Shown here: piece after piece, positions 1 to 8,720 of the stretch | Layout: each line of letters starts with the position of its first letter | How positions within the stretch are numbered: position 1 is the stretch's first letter | Assembly (NCBI RefSeq): GCF_001280015.1 | Contig: NZ_LGDV01000226.1 | Coordinates: 62,001 to 126,000 of the forward strand | DNA: 64,000 bases | Direction of reading: 5' to 3' | Source of the DNA: Streptomyces sp. MMG1121 | GTDB lineage: Bacteria > Actinomycetota > Actinomycetes > Streptomycetales > Streptomycetaceae | Program-made: the position numbers and the translations under genes | The notes under the pieces: model-generated | The model's input: the letters and a program-made list of their open reading frames with translations, nothing else | Told to the model about the DNA's origin: nothing | Database searches by the model: none

Positions 1-267
1 CCGCAGGAGGTCGATCCGTCGCCGCTGGAGGTCATCCCCGCGGAGGACGAGATCGACAAGGCGCTGTGGCTGATGACGCTGTCGGACGCGCTCGACGACC
101 TGACCCCGGCCCACCGGGAGGTTCTGGTCGAGACGTACTTCAAGGGGCGTACGGTCAATGAGGCGGCCGAGACGCTGGGCATACCCAGTGGCACGGTGCG
201 TTCCCGGGTGTTCTACGCCCTGCGATCGATGAAGCTGGCACTGGAGGAGCGGGGGGTGACGGCGTGA
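1..267 (+). CDS. ECF-type RNA polymerase sigma factor, C-terminal part (5' end outside window)
   Basis: Only the last 88 residues are inside the window; the frame is open from base 1. They form a sigma-70 region 4: a helix-turn-helix around TVNEAAETLGIPSGTVRSRV followed by a basic recognition helix that would contact the -35 element. The stop TGA at 265-267 overlaps the start of the next gene, a zinc-finger anti-sigma factor, which is the usual translationally coupled ECF sigma/anti-sigma arrangement. The spacing and order (sigma, anti-sigma, HelD) match what I recall of S. coelicolor. Regulon unknown from this fragment. Confidence 0.93.
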   Translation, partial: PQEVDPSPLEVIPAEDEIDKALWLMTLSDALDDLTPAHREVLVETYFKGRTVNEAAETLGIPSGTVRSRVFYALRSMKLALEERGVTA

Positions 268-1100
268 TGAGCAGTGGTTACGGGGGAATGCAGGGATTCG
301 GTGCGGGTGGTCCGGGTATGTCTGGGCCCATGAGCCCCAGTTCGGGATCTTCGGTGCCGAGCGAACACGAGACCGTCGGCGCTTACGCCCTCGGGATTCT
401 CGACGACGCCGAGGCAACCGCTTTCGAAGCACATCTGGCCGGTTGCGAGTGGTGCGCCCAGCAGCTGGACGAGCTGGCCGGGATGGAGCCCATGCTGGCC
501 GCGCTCGCGGATCTGCCGGGCTCCGGCAGCACACCCTCGATCGGCGAGTCGCTGTCCGCCAGGCCCGGCCCGCGGCTGGCGGAGAGGCTCGTCGACGAGG
601 TCGCCGAGCGCCGGGCGCAGAAGCGGCGCCGCAGCTTCTACATGATCGCCGCGGCCGCCGCGCTGATCATCGCCGGGCCGCTGGCCGCCATCGCGGCCAA
701 CAGCGGCTCGTCCGGCGGCAGCGGTCAGGTCACCGCCTCGTCCGCGCAGACCACCTTCAACGCGATGCCGGACAAGAAGTCGGCCACGGACCCGTCGTCC
801 GCGGTCAGCGCGACCGTCGGCATGACGCAGAAGGACTGGGGCACCCAGGCGGTCCTGGAGCTGAAGAACGTCAAGGGCCCGCTCAAGTGCTCGCTGGTCG
901 TCGTGGCGAAGAACGGGCAGCGCGTGACGATGTCCTCCTGGTCCGTGCCGGACTGGGGTTACGGCGTCCCGAACGCGAAGACCGAGGAGTCCAAGAAGCC
1001 GCTCTACATCGGCGGTGCGGCGGCCTTCAAGCCGAACGAGATCGACCACTTCGAGGTCGTGACCTTCGAGGGCAAGAAGCTGGTGCAAGTGGACGCGTAG
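267..1100 (+). CDS. Membrane anti-sigma factor with HX3CX2C zinc-binding (ZAS) motif
   Basis: A 277-residue single-pass membrane protein expected to hold the upstream sigma factor inactive. About residues 30-75 form a zf-HC2 anti-sigma domain with the motif H-LAG-C-EW-C (His near 56, Cys near 60 and 63). A Gly/Ala-rich linker leads to one transmembrane helix at about 124-146 (FYMIAAAAALIIAGPLAAIA), then an extracytoplasmic domain of about 130 residues resembling the C-terminal domain of RskA-type anti-sigma-K factors. ATG 267 overlaps the sigma stop by one base; a GTG three bases earlier (264) overlaps it fully, and either start fits. An extracytoplasmic signal is inferred from the topology; the stimulus is not visible. 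Confidence 0.9.
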   Translation: MSSGYGGMQGFGAGGPGMSGPMSPSSGSSVPSEHETVGAYALGILDDAEATAFEAHLAGCEWCAQQLDELAGMEPMLAALADLPGSGSTPSIGESLSARPGPRLAERLVDEVAERRAQKRRRSFYMIAAAAALIIAGPLAAIAANSGSSGGSGQVTASSAQTTFNAMPDKKSATDPSSAVSATVGMTQKDWGTQAVLELKNVKGPLKCSLVVVAKNGQRVTMSSWSVPDWGYGVPNAKTEESKKPLYIGGAAAFKPNEIDHFEVVTFEGKKLVQVDA

Positions 1101-1160
1101 CTTCGCAGGGCCCCCTTCGCGTACGGTTGACGGCTGCCCAGCACGTCAGAAGGGGGCCCG

Positions 1161-3515
1161 GTGGCCGCTCAGGTTCAGCAGTCCGCGGTCGGCTCGGTAC
1201 ACGGCGCACACGATTCCGTCCGTGACCGCGAGATCGGCGTCGAACAGGAACACCTGGACCGGGTGTACCAGCGGCTCGAGGAGAAGATCCACGAGGCCGA
1301 GTTCCTGATGAACGACGCGGCCAAGCGCGGTCAGGTCGGCACGCCGGGCGCGCTGGCCGAGCGCGACGCGCAGGTATTCCGCGCAGGTATCCACCTGAAC
1401 CGGCTCAACAACGAGTTCGAGGACTTCCTCTTCGGGCGGATCGACCTGCTCCTCGGCAAGGACGGGAAGAAGGGCCCGGACGGGGCCTACACCGCCGTCG
1501 AGCCGGCGGAGGGTGCCGTGCGGGACGACAACACCGCCGACATCGCCGAGACCCTGCACATCGGCCGTATCGGCGTCCTCGACGCGGACTACGCGCCGCT
1601 GGTCATCGACTGGCGGGCGCCCGCGGCCGCGCCGTTCTACCGGGCCACGCCGGTCGACCCCGGCCGGGTCGTACGGCGCCGGGTCATCCGGTCCAAGGGG
1701 CGCCGGGTGCTGGGGGTCGAGGACGACCTGATGCGGCCCGAGCTGACCGCCCGCCTGGACGGCCGCACGCTGCCCGTCATCGGCGACGGCGCCCTCATGG
1801 CCGCCCTCGGCCAGGCCCGCACCCACACCATGCGGGACATCGTCTCCTCCATCCAGGCCGAGCAGGACCTGGTCATCCGCGCCCCCGCCGCCTCCGTCAC
1901 CTACGTGGAGGGCGGGCCGGGGACCGGAAAGACCGCCGTCGCCCTGCACCGCGCCGCCTACCTGCTCTACCAGGACCGGCGGCGCTACGCCGGCGGCATC
2001 CTCATCGTCTCGCCGACCCCGCTGCTCGTCGCCTACACCGAGGGCGTGCTGCCCTCGCTCGGCGAGGAGGGCCAGGTGGCGATCCGCGCGATCGGTTCGC
2101 TCGTCGACGGCGTGGAGGCCACGCTCTACGACTCCCCGTCCGCGGCCCGCGCCAAGGGCTCGTACCGGATGCTGAAGGTGCTGCGCAAGGCGGCCCGAAG
2201 CGCTCTGGAACTGGGGCCCACCGCACCGGCGGGCGGGGACGAGGGCACCGGGCGGGAAGTCCTCGACGGTCCGCCGTCCCGCCTCCGCGTCGTCGCCTTC
2301 GGCCGCCGGCTGGAGCTGGAGGCCGCCGAGCTGGAACGTATCCGCCGCACCGCCCTCGGCGGCACCGCGCCCGTCAACCTGCTCCGCCCGCGCGCCCGCA
2401 GGCTGCTCCTGGACGCCCTGTGGGCCCAGTCCGGCGCGGCCGGCCGGCACACCGACCCGGAGCTGGCAGCCGAGCTGCGCTCCTCCTTCGACGAGGACGT
2501 CACCGGTGAGGACACCTTCCTGGCGTTCCTCGACGCCTGGTGGCCCGAGCTGACCCCCGGGCACGTCCTGGCGGCCATGGCGGACGAGAGGCGGCTCGGC
2601 CGCTGGGCGCGCCGGGTCCTCAACCCCGGCGAGGTCCGCAAGGTCGCCCGCTCCCTGAAGCGCGACGGGTACTCCGTGCACGACATCGCCATGCTCGACG
2701 AACTCCAGGCGATCCTCGGCGTCCCGGCCCGGCCTCGCAAGAAGCGCGAACTGGATCCGCTGGACCAGCTCACCGGGCTGGAGGAGCTGATGCCGGTGCG
2801 CGAGGAGAGCCAGCGGGAGCGGGCCGAGCGGCTCGCGCAGGAGCGCACCGAGTACGCGCACGTCATCGTGGACGAGGCGCAGGACCTCACGCCGATGCAG
2901 TGGCGCATGGTCGGCCGCCGCGGCCGGCACGCCACGTGGACGGTCGTGGGCGACCCCGCCCAGTCCTCCTGGTCCGACCCGGACGAGGCGGCCGAGGCCC
3001 GCGACGAGGCCCTCGGCACCCGCCCGCGGCGCCGCTTCCGGCTCACCGTGAACTACCGCAACCCGGCCGAGATCGCCGAGCTGGCCGCGAAGGTGCTGGC
3101 GCTCGCCATGCCCGGTTCCGAGTCCCCGTCCGCCGTACGGTCCACGGGGGTCGAGCCGCGCTTCACGGTCGTGGAGGACTCGCTCGGGCAGGCCGTGCGC
3201 GCCGAGGCCGGGCGGCTGCTGGACCTCGTCGACGGCACGGTCGGCGTGGTCGTCGCGATGAACCGGCGCGAGGAGGCCCGGCGCTGGCTGGCCGGGCTCG
3301 GCGACCGGGTGGTGGCGCTCGGCAGCCTGGAGGCCAAGGGGCTGGAGTACGACGCGACGGTCGTCGTGTCGCCGGCGGAGATCGCGGACGAGTCCCCGGC
3401 CGGGCTGCGGGTGCTGTACGTGGCGCTGACCAGGGCCACCCAGCAGCTGACGGTGGTCTCCGGCGAGCGGGACGAGCCGGACGCGGCCGGGGTGCCGGAT
3501 CTGCTGAGAGACTGA
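1161..3515 (+). CDS. helD: HelD-family RNA polymerase-associated helicase-like ATPase
   Basis: The 784-residue product is a superfamily 1 UvrD/Rep-like ATPase of the actinobacterial HelD type, which binds RNA polymerase and recycles stalled complexes. An N-terminal charged coiled-coil arm (about 20-120) precedes the Walker A motif GGPGTGKT at 251-258; Walker B is DEAQD at 571-575, followed by GDPAQSSW and the C-terminal UvrD motifs (NYRNPAEI, SLEAKGLEYD, YVALTRATQQL). The GTG start at 1161 sits behind GAAGGGGG (1147-1155). The family lacks true unwinding in tested members. It is monocistronic here: a candidate small RNA and a strong terminator follow. Confidence 0.93.
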   Translation: MAAQVQQSAVGSVHGAHDSVRDREIGVEQEHLDRVYQRLEEKIHEAEFLMNDAAKRGQVGTPGALAERDAQVFRAGIHLNRLNNEFEDFLFGRIDLLLGKDGKKGPDGAYTAVEPAEGAVRDDNTADIAETLHIGRIGVLDADYAPLVIDWRAPAAAPFYRATPVDPGRVVRRRVIRSKGRRVLGVEDDLMRPELTARLDGRTLPVIGDGALMAALGQARTHTMRDIVSSIQAEQDLVIRAPAASVTYVEGGPGTGKTAVALHRAAYLLYQDRRRYAGGILIVSPTPLLVAYTEGVLPSLGEEGQVAIRAIGSLVDGVEATLYDSPSAARAKGSYRMLKVLRKAARSALELGPTAPAGGDEGTGREVLDGPPSRLRVVAFGRRLELEAAELERIRRTALGGTAPVNLLRPRARRLLLDALWAQSGAAGRHTDPELAAELRSSFDEDVTGEDTFLAFLDAWWPELTPGHVLAAMADERRLGRWARRVLNPGEVRKVARSLKRDGYSVHDIAMLDELQAILGVPARPRKKRELDPLDQLTGLEELMPVREESQRERAERLAQERTEYAHVIVDEAQDLTPMQWRMVGRRGRHATWTVVGDPAQSSWSDPDEAAEARDEALGTRPRRRFRLTVNYRNPAEIAELAAKVLALAMPGSESPSAVRSTGVEPRFTVVEDSLGQAVRAEAGRLLDLVDGTVGVVVAMNRREEARRWLAGLGDRVVALGSLEAKGLEYDATVVVSPAEIADESPAGLRVLYVALTRATQQLTVVSGERDEPDAAGVPDLLRD

Positions 3516-3576
3516 CTTTCCTGTGAACTCCCCGCAGGAGGAATGGCCCTGGGCATCCGTTTGTTAGCCTGGGTAC

Positions 3577-3714
3577 GGCACCGGCCCGATCCAAGCCCCC
3601 GGGCCCAACCTTCGTCGCTACGAGCGACCACTTGCCGCGAGGCGAGCATGGCGGGTCGGTGTCATGAACGTGTGGGAGGCCCACGTCACCATGTGACGTG
3701 GGCCTCTTTCTTTG
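3577..3714 (+). ncRNA. Candidate small RNA between helD and malic enzyme gene
   Basis: The interval has a TAGCCT hexamer (3565-3570) placed like a Streptomyces -10 box, a compact hairpin GTCGCT/AGCGAC around 3614-3628, and ends in a 14-bp perfect stem followed by a T-rich tract (3676-3714). There is no open reading frame of note. A small RNA in this position in S. coelicolor is, as I recall, named scr2952, but I cannot verify that here. The 5' end is estimated from the -10 box; no convincing -35 is seen. It could instead be a processed 3' UTR of helD. Confidence 0.5.
3676..3714 (+). terminator. Intrinsic terminator
   Basis: A 14-bp perfect stem (GAGGCCCACGTCAC at 3676-3689 with its complement at 3693-3706), a CAT loop, then TTTCTTTGT. 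This is one of the few hairpins in the window with a clear U tract; it ends helD and/or the candidate small RNA. Confidence 0.85.
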
Positions 3715-3740
3715 TCTGATCGAATCTCGTATGGTGGAAG

Positions 3741-3756
3741 TGGTTTTCCGAAACCA
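3741..3756. promoter_or_regulatory. Inverted repeat upstream of malic enzyme gene
   Basis: TGGTTT-TCCG-AAACCA is a perfect 6-bp inverted repeat 116 bp before the malic enzyme start, in an unusually A+T-rich stretch. It may be an operator or part of the leader; no family consensus is assigned. Confidence 0.3.
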
Positions 3757-3871
3757 TGCACCGCTCATGAACAAAACGTCCGCAATCCAGGGCGACTACC
3801 ACGTACTCCGCGGTAGGTGCGACGATCGGACGGCACAACTCGCGACACGGTGAAAGCAGAGGAAGTCGGCC

Positions 3872-5287
3872 ATGGCAACGGCGCCCAGCGTCTCCTACTC
3901 GATGACCATCCGGCTGGAGGTGCCCGCGAGCGGAACCGCCGTCTCGCAGCTCACCACCGCGGTGGAGTCCTCCGGAGGCTCGGTGACCGGCCTCGACGTC
4001 ACCGCGTCCGGGCACGAGAAGCTCCGAATCGACGTCACCATCGCGGCCACCTCCACGGCCCACGCCGAGGAGATCGTCGAGGAGCTGCGCGGCATCGAGG
4101 GCGTCACCCTCGGCAAGGTCTCCGACCGTACGTTCCTGATGCACCTCGGCGGCAAGATCGAGATGCAGTCCAAGCACCCCATCCGCAACCGTGACGATCT
4201 CTCGATGATCTACACGCCGGGTGTGGCCCGCGTCTGCATGGCGATCGCCCAGAACCCCGAGGACGCCCGCCGCCTCACCATCAAGCGCAACTCCGTTGCG
4301 GTCGTGACGGACGGCTCCGCCGTGCTCGGCCTCGGCAATATCGGCCCCAAGGCCGCGCTGCCCGTCATGGAGGGCAAGGCGGCCCTCTTCAAGCGCTTCG
4401 CCGGCATCGACGCCTGGCCGCTGTGCCTGGACACCCAGGACACCGACGCGATCGTCGAGATCGTCAAGGCGATCGCCCCCGGCTTCGCCGGCATCAACCT
4501 CGAGGACATCTCCGCGCCGCGCTGCTTCGAGATCGAGGCCCGCCTGCGCGAGGCCCTCGACATCCCCGTCTTCCACGACGACCAGCACGGCACCGCCATC
4601 GTCGTCCTCGCCGCCCTGACCAACGCCCTGCGCGTCGCGGACAAGGCCATCGAGAACATCCGGGTCGTCATGTCCGGCGCCGGCGCGGCCGGTACGGCGA
4701 TCCTGAAGCTGCTGCTCGCCGCGGGCGTGAAGAACGCCGTCGTCGCCGACATCCACGGTGTCGTGCACTCCGGCCGCGCGGACCTGGTGGACGCCCCGGC
4801 CGACTCGGCGCTGCGCTGGATCGCCGACAACACCAACCCCGAGGGCCTGACCGGCACCCTGAAGGAGGCCGTGCGCGGCGCCGACGTCTTCATCGGCGTC
4901 TCCGCCCCGAACGTCCTCGACGGCCACGACGTGGCCGCCATGGCCGACGGCGCCATCGTGTTCGCGCTTGCGAACCCCGACCCCGAGGTGGACCCGGCGA
5001 TCGCCCGTCAGACGGCCGCCGTCGTGGCCACTGGCCGCTCCGACTTCCCGAACCAGATCAACAACGTGCTGGTCTTTCCGGGTGTCTTCCGCGGCCTGCT
5101 GGACGCCCAGTCCCGCACCGTCAACACCGAGATGATGCTCGCCGCCGCGCACGCCCTCGCCGACGTGGTCAGCAAGGACGAGCTGAACCCGAACTACATC
5201 ATCCCGAGCGTCTTCAACGACAAGGTCGCCGGCGCGGTGGCGGGCGCGGTCCGCGAGGCCGCGAAGGCCGCTAGCGCGACGGCCTGA
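3872..5287 (+). CDS. NAD-dependent malic enzyme with N-terminal ACT domain
   Basis: Oxidatively decarboxylates malate to pyruvate, feeding acetyl-CoA formation. The 471-residue protein starts with an ACT regulatory domain (about 6-85, opening SVSYSMTIRLEV), then the malic enzyme N domain with the catalytic-site segments SMIYTPGVARVC and KRNSVAVVTDGSAVLGLGNIG, and a Rossmann NAD domain with GAGAAG near residue 270. IFHDDQ-type metal residues appear in PVFHDDQHGTAIV. The ATG at 3872 follows AGAGGAAG (3858-3865). The ACT domain suggests small-molecule control; the effector cannot be told. It is transcribed alone, between the terminator at 3676 and a hairpin at 5308. Confidence 0.93.
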   Translation: MATAPSVSYSMTIRLEVPASGTAVSQLTTAVESSGGSVTGLDVTASGHEKLRIDVTIAATSTAHAEEIVEELRGIEGVTLGKVSDRTFLMHLGGKIEMQSKHPIRNRDDLSMIYTPGVARVCMAIAQNPEDARRLTIKRNSVAVVTDGSAVLGLGNIGPKAALPVMEGKAALFKRFAGIDAWPLCLDTQDTDAIVEIVKAIAPGFAGINLEDISAPRCFEIEARLREALDIPVFHDDQHGTAIVVLAALTNALRVADKAIENIRVVMSGAGAAGTAILKLLLAAGVKNAVVADIHGVVHSGRADLVDAPADSALRWIADNTNPEGLTGTLKEAVRGADVFIGVSAPNVLDGHDVAAMADGAIVFALANPDPEVDPAIARQTAAVVATGRSDFPNQINNVLVFPGVFRGLLDAQSRTVNTEMMLAAAHALADVVSKDELNPNYIIPSVFNDKVAGAVAGAVREAAKAASATA

Positions 5288-5307
5288 GGGCCCCAGCGCA
5301 CCCTGGA

Positions 5308-5329
5308 GCCGGGCGCCACTGCGCCCGGC
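5308..5329 (+). terminator. GC-rich hairpin after malic enzyme gene
   Basis: GCCGGGCGC (5308-5316), loop CACT, GCGCCCGGC (5321-5329): a perfect 9-bp stem 20 bases after the stop codon. It has no U tract, as is common for Streptomyces terminators. Confidence 0.6.
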
Positions 5330-5656
5330 CGGGTGAAGGCGGAAAGACGCCCGGGCGTCGGCCCGGTGACGGCGTGTCGTACTGTGCAGGGGCTGTGAGG
5401 ATCAACACGGCGGCCCCCGCACCGGCGCGTCGTGGAACCACCACATGCCGGGCGCGCTCTAGGGTGACGCCGATCAGGCGCTTTTCGTGTGACTCCCCTG
5501 GGTGTTCTCACGACTCCTACGGGTGCCGGATTGGCTTTCCCGCCGCAGGTAGGGGCAGGATGCGTCCCTGGGCGCGAGCGCATCGGCATCGCAGTGCCTC
5601 GGGCGGCTCCGCCGCGTGGCACGACCCAACGGCAAGAAAAACACGGGAGTAACAAC
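5330..5656 (+). promoter_or_regulatory. Long untranslated region upstream of hup
   Basis: About 330 bases without a gene. It contains a perfect 14-bp palindrome GACGCCCGGGCGTC at 5346-5359, which could be part of a second terminator or an operator, and must hold the hup promoter, which I cannot place with confidence. Open frames crossing it into hup lack a ribosome site and are not believed. Confidence 0.4.
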
Positions 5657-5938
5657 ATGAACCGCAGTGAGCTGGTGGCCGCGCTGGCCGACCGCGCCGA
5701 GGTGACCCGCAAGGACGCCGACGCTGTGCTGGCCGCGTTCGCCGAGACCGTCGGCGAGATCGTCGCCAAGGGCGACGAGAAGGTCACCATCCCCGGCTTC
5801 CTGACCTTCGAGCGCACCCACCGTGCCGCTCGTACCGCGCGCAACCCGCAGACCGGCGAGCCCATCAACATCCCCGCCGGCTTCAGCGTGAAGGTCACCG
5901 CGGGCAGCAAGCTCAAGGAAGCGGCCAAGGGCAAGTAA
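5657..5938 (+). CDS. hup: DNA-binding protein HU (HupA type)
   Basis: A 93-residue histone-like protein that bends and compacts nucleoid DNA as a dimer. The sequence begins MNRSELVAALADRAEVTRKDAD and carries the HU signature around GFLTFERTHRAARTARNPQTG, where the DNA-intercalating arm ends at the NPQTGEPI(N)IPA proline. There is no lysine-rich C-terminal extension, so this is the short vegetative HU, not the HupS type. The ATG at 5657 is preceded by GGGAG (5645-5649). A frame running upstream to 5489 is rejected because it would add a non-homologous extension. Two hairpins follow (6032-6138). Confidence 0.96.
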   Translation: MNRSELVAALADRAEVTRKDADAVLAAFAETVGEIVAKGDEKVTIPGFLTFERTHRAARTARNPQTGEPINIPAGFSVKVTAGSKLKEAAKGK

Positions 5939-6031
5939 GCGCTCCGCTTCGAGCGCCGGTCCGCCGGAGCGCCGTTCGACCGGAGCGCCGCGGGTGACCG
6001 CCGGCCCGTCGTGGCTGGTCGCGCCCACGCG

Positions 6032-6076
6032 GCGGGGTCGCAGGTTACTGCGGCCCCGCGCCCCTTTCGGGGTGCG
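6032..6076 (+). terminator. Paired GC-rich hairpins downstream of hup
   Basis: First stem GCGGGGTCGCAG (6032-6043) with CTGCGGCCCCGC (6048-6059), one G-U pair; it abuts a second small hairpin around CCCC-TTT-CGGGG at 6060-6073. Likely hup termination. Confidence 0.6.
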
Positions 6077-6088
6077 CCCCGGCTGAAG

Positions 6089-6138
6089 ACGTCAGAAAGG
6101 GCGGCCCCCCTTCCGAGGGGGGCCGCCCTTTCTGACGT
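6089..6138. terminator. Bidirectional terminator between convergent hup and murA
   Basis: A 22-bp perfect stem (6089-6110 with 6117-6138) and a 6-base loop TTCCGA. The outer part reads AGAAAGGG on one side and CCCTTTCT on the other, so it can work for both converging transcripts. Confidence 0.88.
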
Positions 6139-6147
6139 CCGTGGCGT

Positions 6148-7488
6148 CTAGCCGAGTGCCTTGCCGGGCAGTTCGACCTTCGCGCCCAGTTCCACGAGCT
6201 TCTCCATGAAGTTCTCGTAGCCGCGGTTGATGAGGTCGATGCCGTGGACGCGGGACGTGCCCTCGGCCGCCAGGGCCGCGATGAGGTACGAGAAGCCGCC
6301 GCGCAGGTCGGGGATGACCAGGTCGGCGCCCTGGAGCTTGGTGGGGCCGGAGACGACCGCGGAGTGCAGGAAGTTGCGCTGGCCGAAGCGGCAGTCCGAG
6401 CCGCCCAGGCACTCGCGGTAGAGCTGGATGTGGGCGCCCATCTGGTTGAGGGCCGACGTGAAGCCCAGGCGGGACTCGTAGACCGTCTCGTGGATGATGG
6501 ACAGGCCCGTGGCCTGCGTCAGGGCCACCACCAGCGGCTGCTGCCAGTCGGTCTGGAAACCGGGGTGCACGTCCGTCTCCAGCGCGATGGACTTCAGCTG
6601 GCCGCCCGGGTGCCAGAAGCGGATGCCCTCGTCGTCGATCTCGAAGGCACCGCCCACCTTCCGGTAGGTGTTCAGGAACGTCATCATCGAGCGCTGCTGG
6701 GCGCCGCGGATGTAGATGTTGCCGTTGGTCGCGAGCGCCGCCGAGGCCCAGGAGGCGGCCTCCAGGCGGTCCGGCAGGGCCGCGTGGGTGTAACCGCCGA
6801 GCTTGTCCACACCGGTGATGCGGATCGTGCGGTCGGTGTCCATCGCGATGATCGCGCCCATCTTCTGCAGTACGCAGATGAGGTCCTCGATCTCCGGCTC
6901 GACGGCCGCGTTGGACAACTCGGTGACACCCTCGGCGAGTACGGCCGTCAGCAGCACCTGCTCGGTCGCGCCGACGGACGGGTAGGGAAGGCGGATCTTC
7001 GTGCCGCGCAGCCGCTGAGGCGCTTCCAGGTACTGCCCGTCCGCGCGCTTCTCGATGGTCGCGCCGAACTGCCGCAGCACGTCGAAGTGGAAGTCGATGG
7101 GCCGGCCGCCGATGTCGCAGCCGCCCAGACCCGGGATGAACGCGTGGCCCAGGCGGTGCAGCAGGGGCCCGCAGAACAGGATCGGGATACGGCTGGAACC
7201 GGCGTGCGCGTCGATGTCGGCGACGTTGGCGCTCTCGACGTGCGTCGGGTCCAGGACCAGCTCGCCGGGCTCGTCGCCCGGACGGACCGTCACCCCGTGC
7301 AGTTGCAGCAGACCGCGTACGACGCGCACGTCACGGATGTCCGGAACATTGCGCAGTCGGCTCGGGCCGCTGCCCAGCAGGGCGGCGACCATGGCCTTCG
7401 GTACGAGGTTCTTCGCACCGCGGACACGGATCTCGCCCTCGAGCGGGGTTCCGCCGTGGACAAGCAGGACATCGTCGTTGACGGTCAT
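6148..7488 (-). CDS. murA: UDP-N-acetylglucosamine 1-carboxyvinyltransferase (MurA)
   Basis: Transfers enolpyruvate from PEP to UDP-GlcNAc, the first committed step of peptidoglycan synthesis, in the cytoplasm. The 446-residue length and EPSP-synthase fold sequence fit, with the early KN pair (RGAKNLVPKAM) that binds substrate. The catalytic loop reads GGCDIGGRPIDFH, so the fosfomycin-target cysteine (residue 124) is kept, unlike the Asp of mycobacterial MurA. The ATG at 7488 gives MTVNDDVLLVHGG, matching family starts; the ribosome site is weak. It diverges from the YqgE gene across a 268-bp promoter region and converges on hup. Confidence 0.95.
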   Translation of the reverse strand: MTVNDDVLLVHGGTPLEGEIRVRGAKNLVPKAMVAALLGSGPSRLRNVPDIRDVRVVRGLLQLHGVTVRPGDEPGELVLDPTHVESANVADIDAHAGSSRIPILFCGPLLHRLGHAFIPGLGGCDIGGRPIDFHFDVLRQFGATIEKRADGQYLEAPQRLRGTKIRLPYPSVGATEQVLLTAVLAEGVTELSNAAVEPEIEDLICVLQKMGAIIAMDTDRTIRITGVDKLGGYTHAALPDRLEAASWASAALATNGNIYIRGAQQRSMMTFLNTYRKVGGAFEIDDEGIRFWHPGGQLKSIALETDVHPGFQTDWQQPLVVALTQATGLSIIHETVYESRLGFTSALNQMGAHIQLYRECLGGSDCRFGQRNFLHSAVVSGPTKLQGADLVIPDLRGGFSYLIAALAAEGTSRVHGIDLINRGYENFMEKLVELGAKVELPGKALG

Positions 7489-7756
7489 GAATCTCGCGTT
7501 CCGATGAGTTGGGCAGGGGGCGGCCGGACACTGTTGCGCGGGGGCCGGAGGGACAGCGTAGTCGCCGATCACCCCCCGCCAGTAAGCCCAAGGACCGCCA
7601 AGCCGCGTCATAGCTGTGTCACAACACGAACCGTTCCCAATCGGGCACATGGGGTCACCGCACGTGGGCGTGCGCCGGGCTCGCTCCCCTACGCCCTGAG
7701 CTGCGTCCCCCCGATTGGCTCCCCACACCGGGGAAAGATGCGGGATCATGTCTGGC

Positions 7757-8329
7757 ATGACCGAGGTGTCCTCGCTCACAGGGCGGCTGCTCGTGGCAAC
7801 ACCGGCCCTGGCGGACCCGAACTTCGACCGTGCGGTGGTGCTCCTTCTCGACCACGACGAGGAGGGCTCCCTCGGTGTCGTCCTCAACCGTCCCACCCCG
7901 GTGGACGTCGGCGACATCCTGGAGGGCTGGGCCGACCTCGCCGGCGAGCCGGGGGTGGTCTTCCAGGGGGGTCCGGTCTCGCTGGACTCGGCGCTCGGCG
8001 TCGCGGTCGTCCCGGGCGGCGCGCACGGCGACATCGCTCCGCTCGGCTGGCGCCGGGTGCACGGCGCGATCGGCCTGATCGACCTGGAGGCCCCGCCGGA
8101 GCTGCTCGCCGCGGCCCTCGGCAGCCTGCGCATCTTCGCCGGATACGCCGGCTGGGGCCCCGGCCAGCTGGAGGACGAGCTGGTCGAGGGCGCGTGGTAC
8201 GTGGTCGAGTCCGAGCCCGGTGACGTCTCCTCGCCGGCGCCCGAGCGGCTGTGGCGCGAAGTGCTGCGCCGTCAGCGCAACGAGCTGGCGATGGTGGCCA
8301 CGTATCCGGACGACCCTTCGCTCAACTGA
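7757..8329 (+). CDS. YqgE/AlgH family protein (DUF179)
   Basis: A 190-residue member of the UPF0301/AlgH family: MTEVSSLTGRLLVATPALADPNF, the central FQGGPV and the GYAGWGPGQLEDEL signature are all present. The biochemical function of the family is not settled; AlgH was first linked to alginate regulation in Pseudomonas. I chose ATG 7757; an in-frame ATG at 7748 would add MSG. The spacing of GGGA (7742-7745) favours 7757. It diverges from murA and is followed after 29 bases by a DUF3039 gene, probably in one transcript. Confidence 0.9.
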   Translation: MTEVSSLTGRLLVATPALADPNFDRAVVLLLDHDEEGSLGVVLNRPTPVDVGDILEGWADLAGEPGVVFQGGPVSLDSALGVAVVPGGAHGDIAPLGWRRVHGAIGLIDLEAPPELLAAALGSLRIFAGYAGWGPGQLEDELVEGAWYVVESEPGDVSSPAPERLWREVLRRQRNELAMVATYPDDPSLN

Positions 8330-8358
8330 TGCGTGTGCGCTTCAGTACCCTGGGCGGT

Positions 8359-8646
8359 ATGAGCACTCTTGAGCCCGAGCGCGGGACTGGTACGGGGACC
8401 CTCGTAGAGCCGACGCCACAGGTGTCCCACGGCGACGGCGACCACGAGCGCTTCGCCCACTACGTCCAGAAGGACAAGATCATGGCGAGCGCCCTCGACG
8501 GCACCCCCGTCGTGGCGCTGTGCGGCAAGGTCTGGGTGCCGGGCCGCGACCCGAAGAAGTACCCCGTGTGCCCCATGTGCAAGGAGATCTACGAGTCCAT
8601 GGGCAGCGGCGGCGACGACAAGGGCAAGGGCGGGGACAAGAAGTAG
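8359..8646 (+). CDS. DUF3039 family protein
   Basis: A 95-residue actinobacterial protein of unknown role. The core has HERFAHYVQKDKI, then ALCGKVWVPGRDPKKYPVCPMCKEIYE, where three cysteines (Cys in ALCG and the CPMC pair) with histidines suggest a small zinc site. N- and C-terminal tails are low complexity, the latter Gly/Lys/Asp-rich. ATG 8359 is chosen for the conserved length. A terminator follows at 8668. Confidence 0.85.
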   Translation: MSTLEPERGTGTGTLVEPTPQVSHGDGDHERFAHYVQKDKIMASALDGTPVVALCGKVWVPGRDPKKYPVCPMCKEIYESMGSGGDDKGKGGDKK

Positions 8647-8667
8647 TCCCCTCCGCCTGAGGTCTGC

Positions 8668-8709
8668 AAGGCCCTCGAGGTGCGTTCCGGCGCGCCGCGA
8701 GGGCCTTTC
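8668..8709 (+). terminator. Intrinsic terminator after DUF3039 gene
   Basis: AAGGCCCTCG (8668-8677) pairs with CGAGGGCCTT (8698-8707), followed by TTCG; loop of 20 bases with further internal GC pairing. Confidence 0.75.
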
Positions 8710-8720
8710 GCATGTCACGA

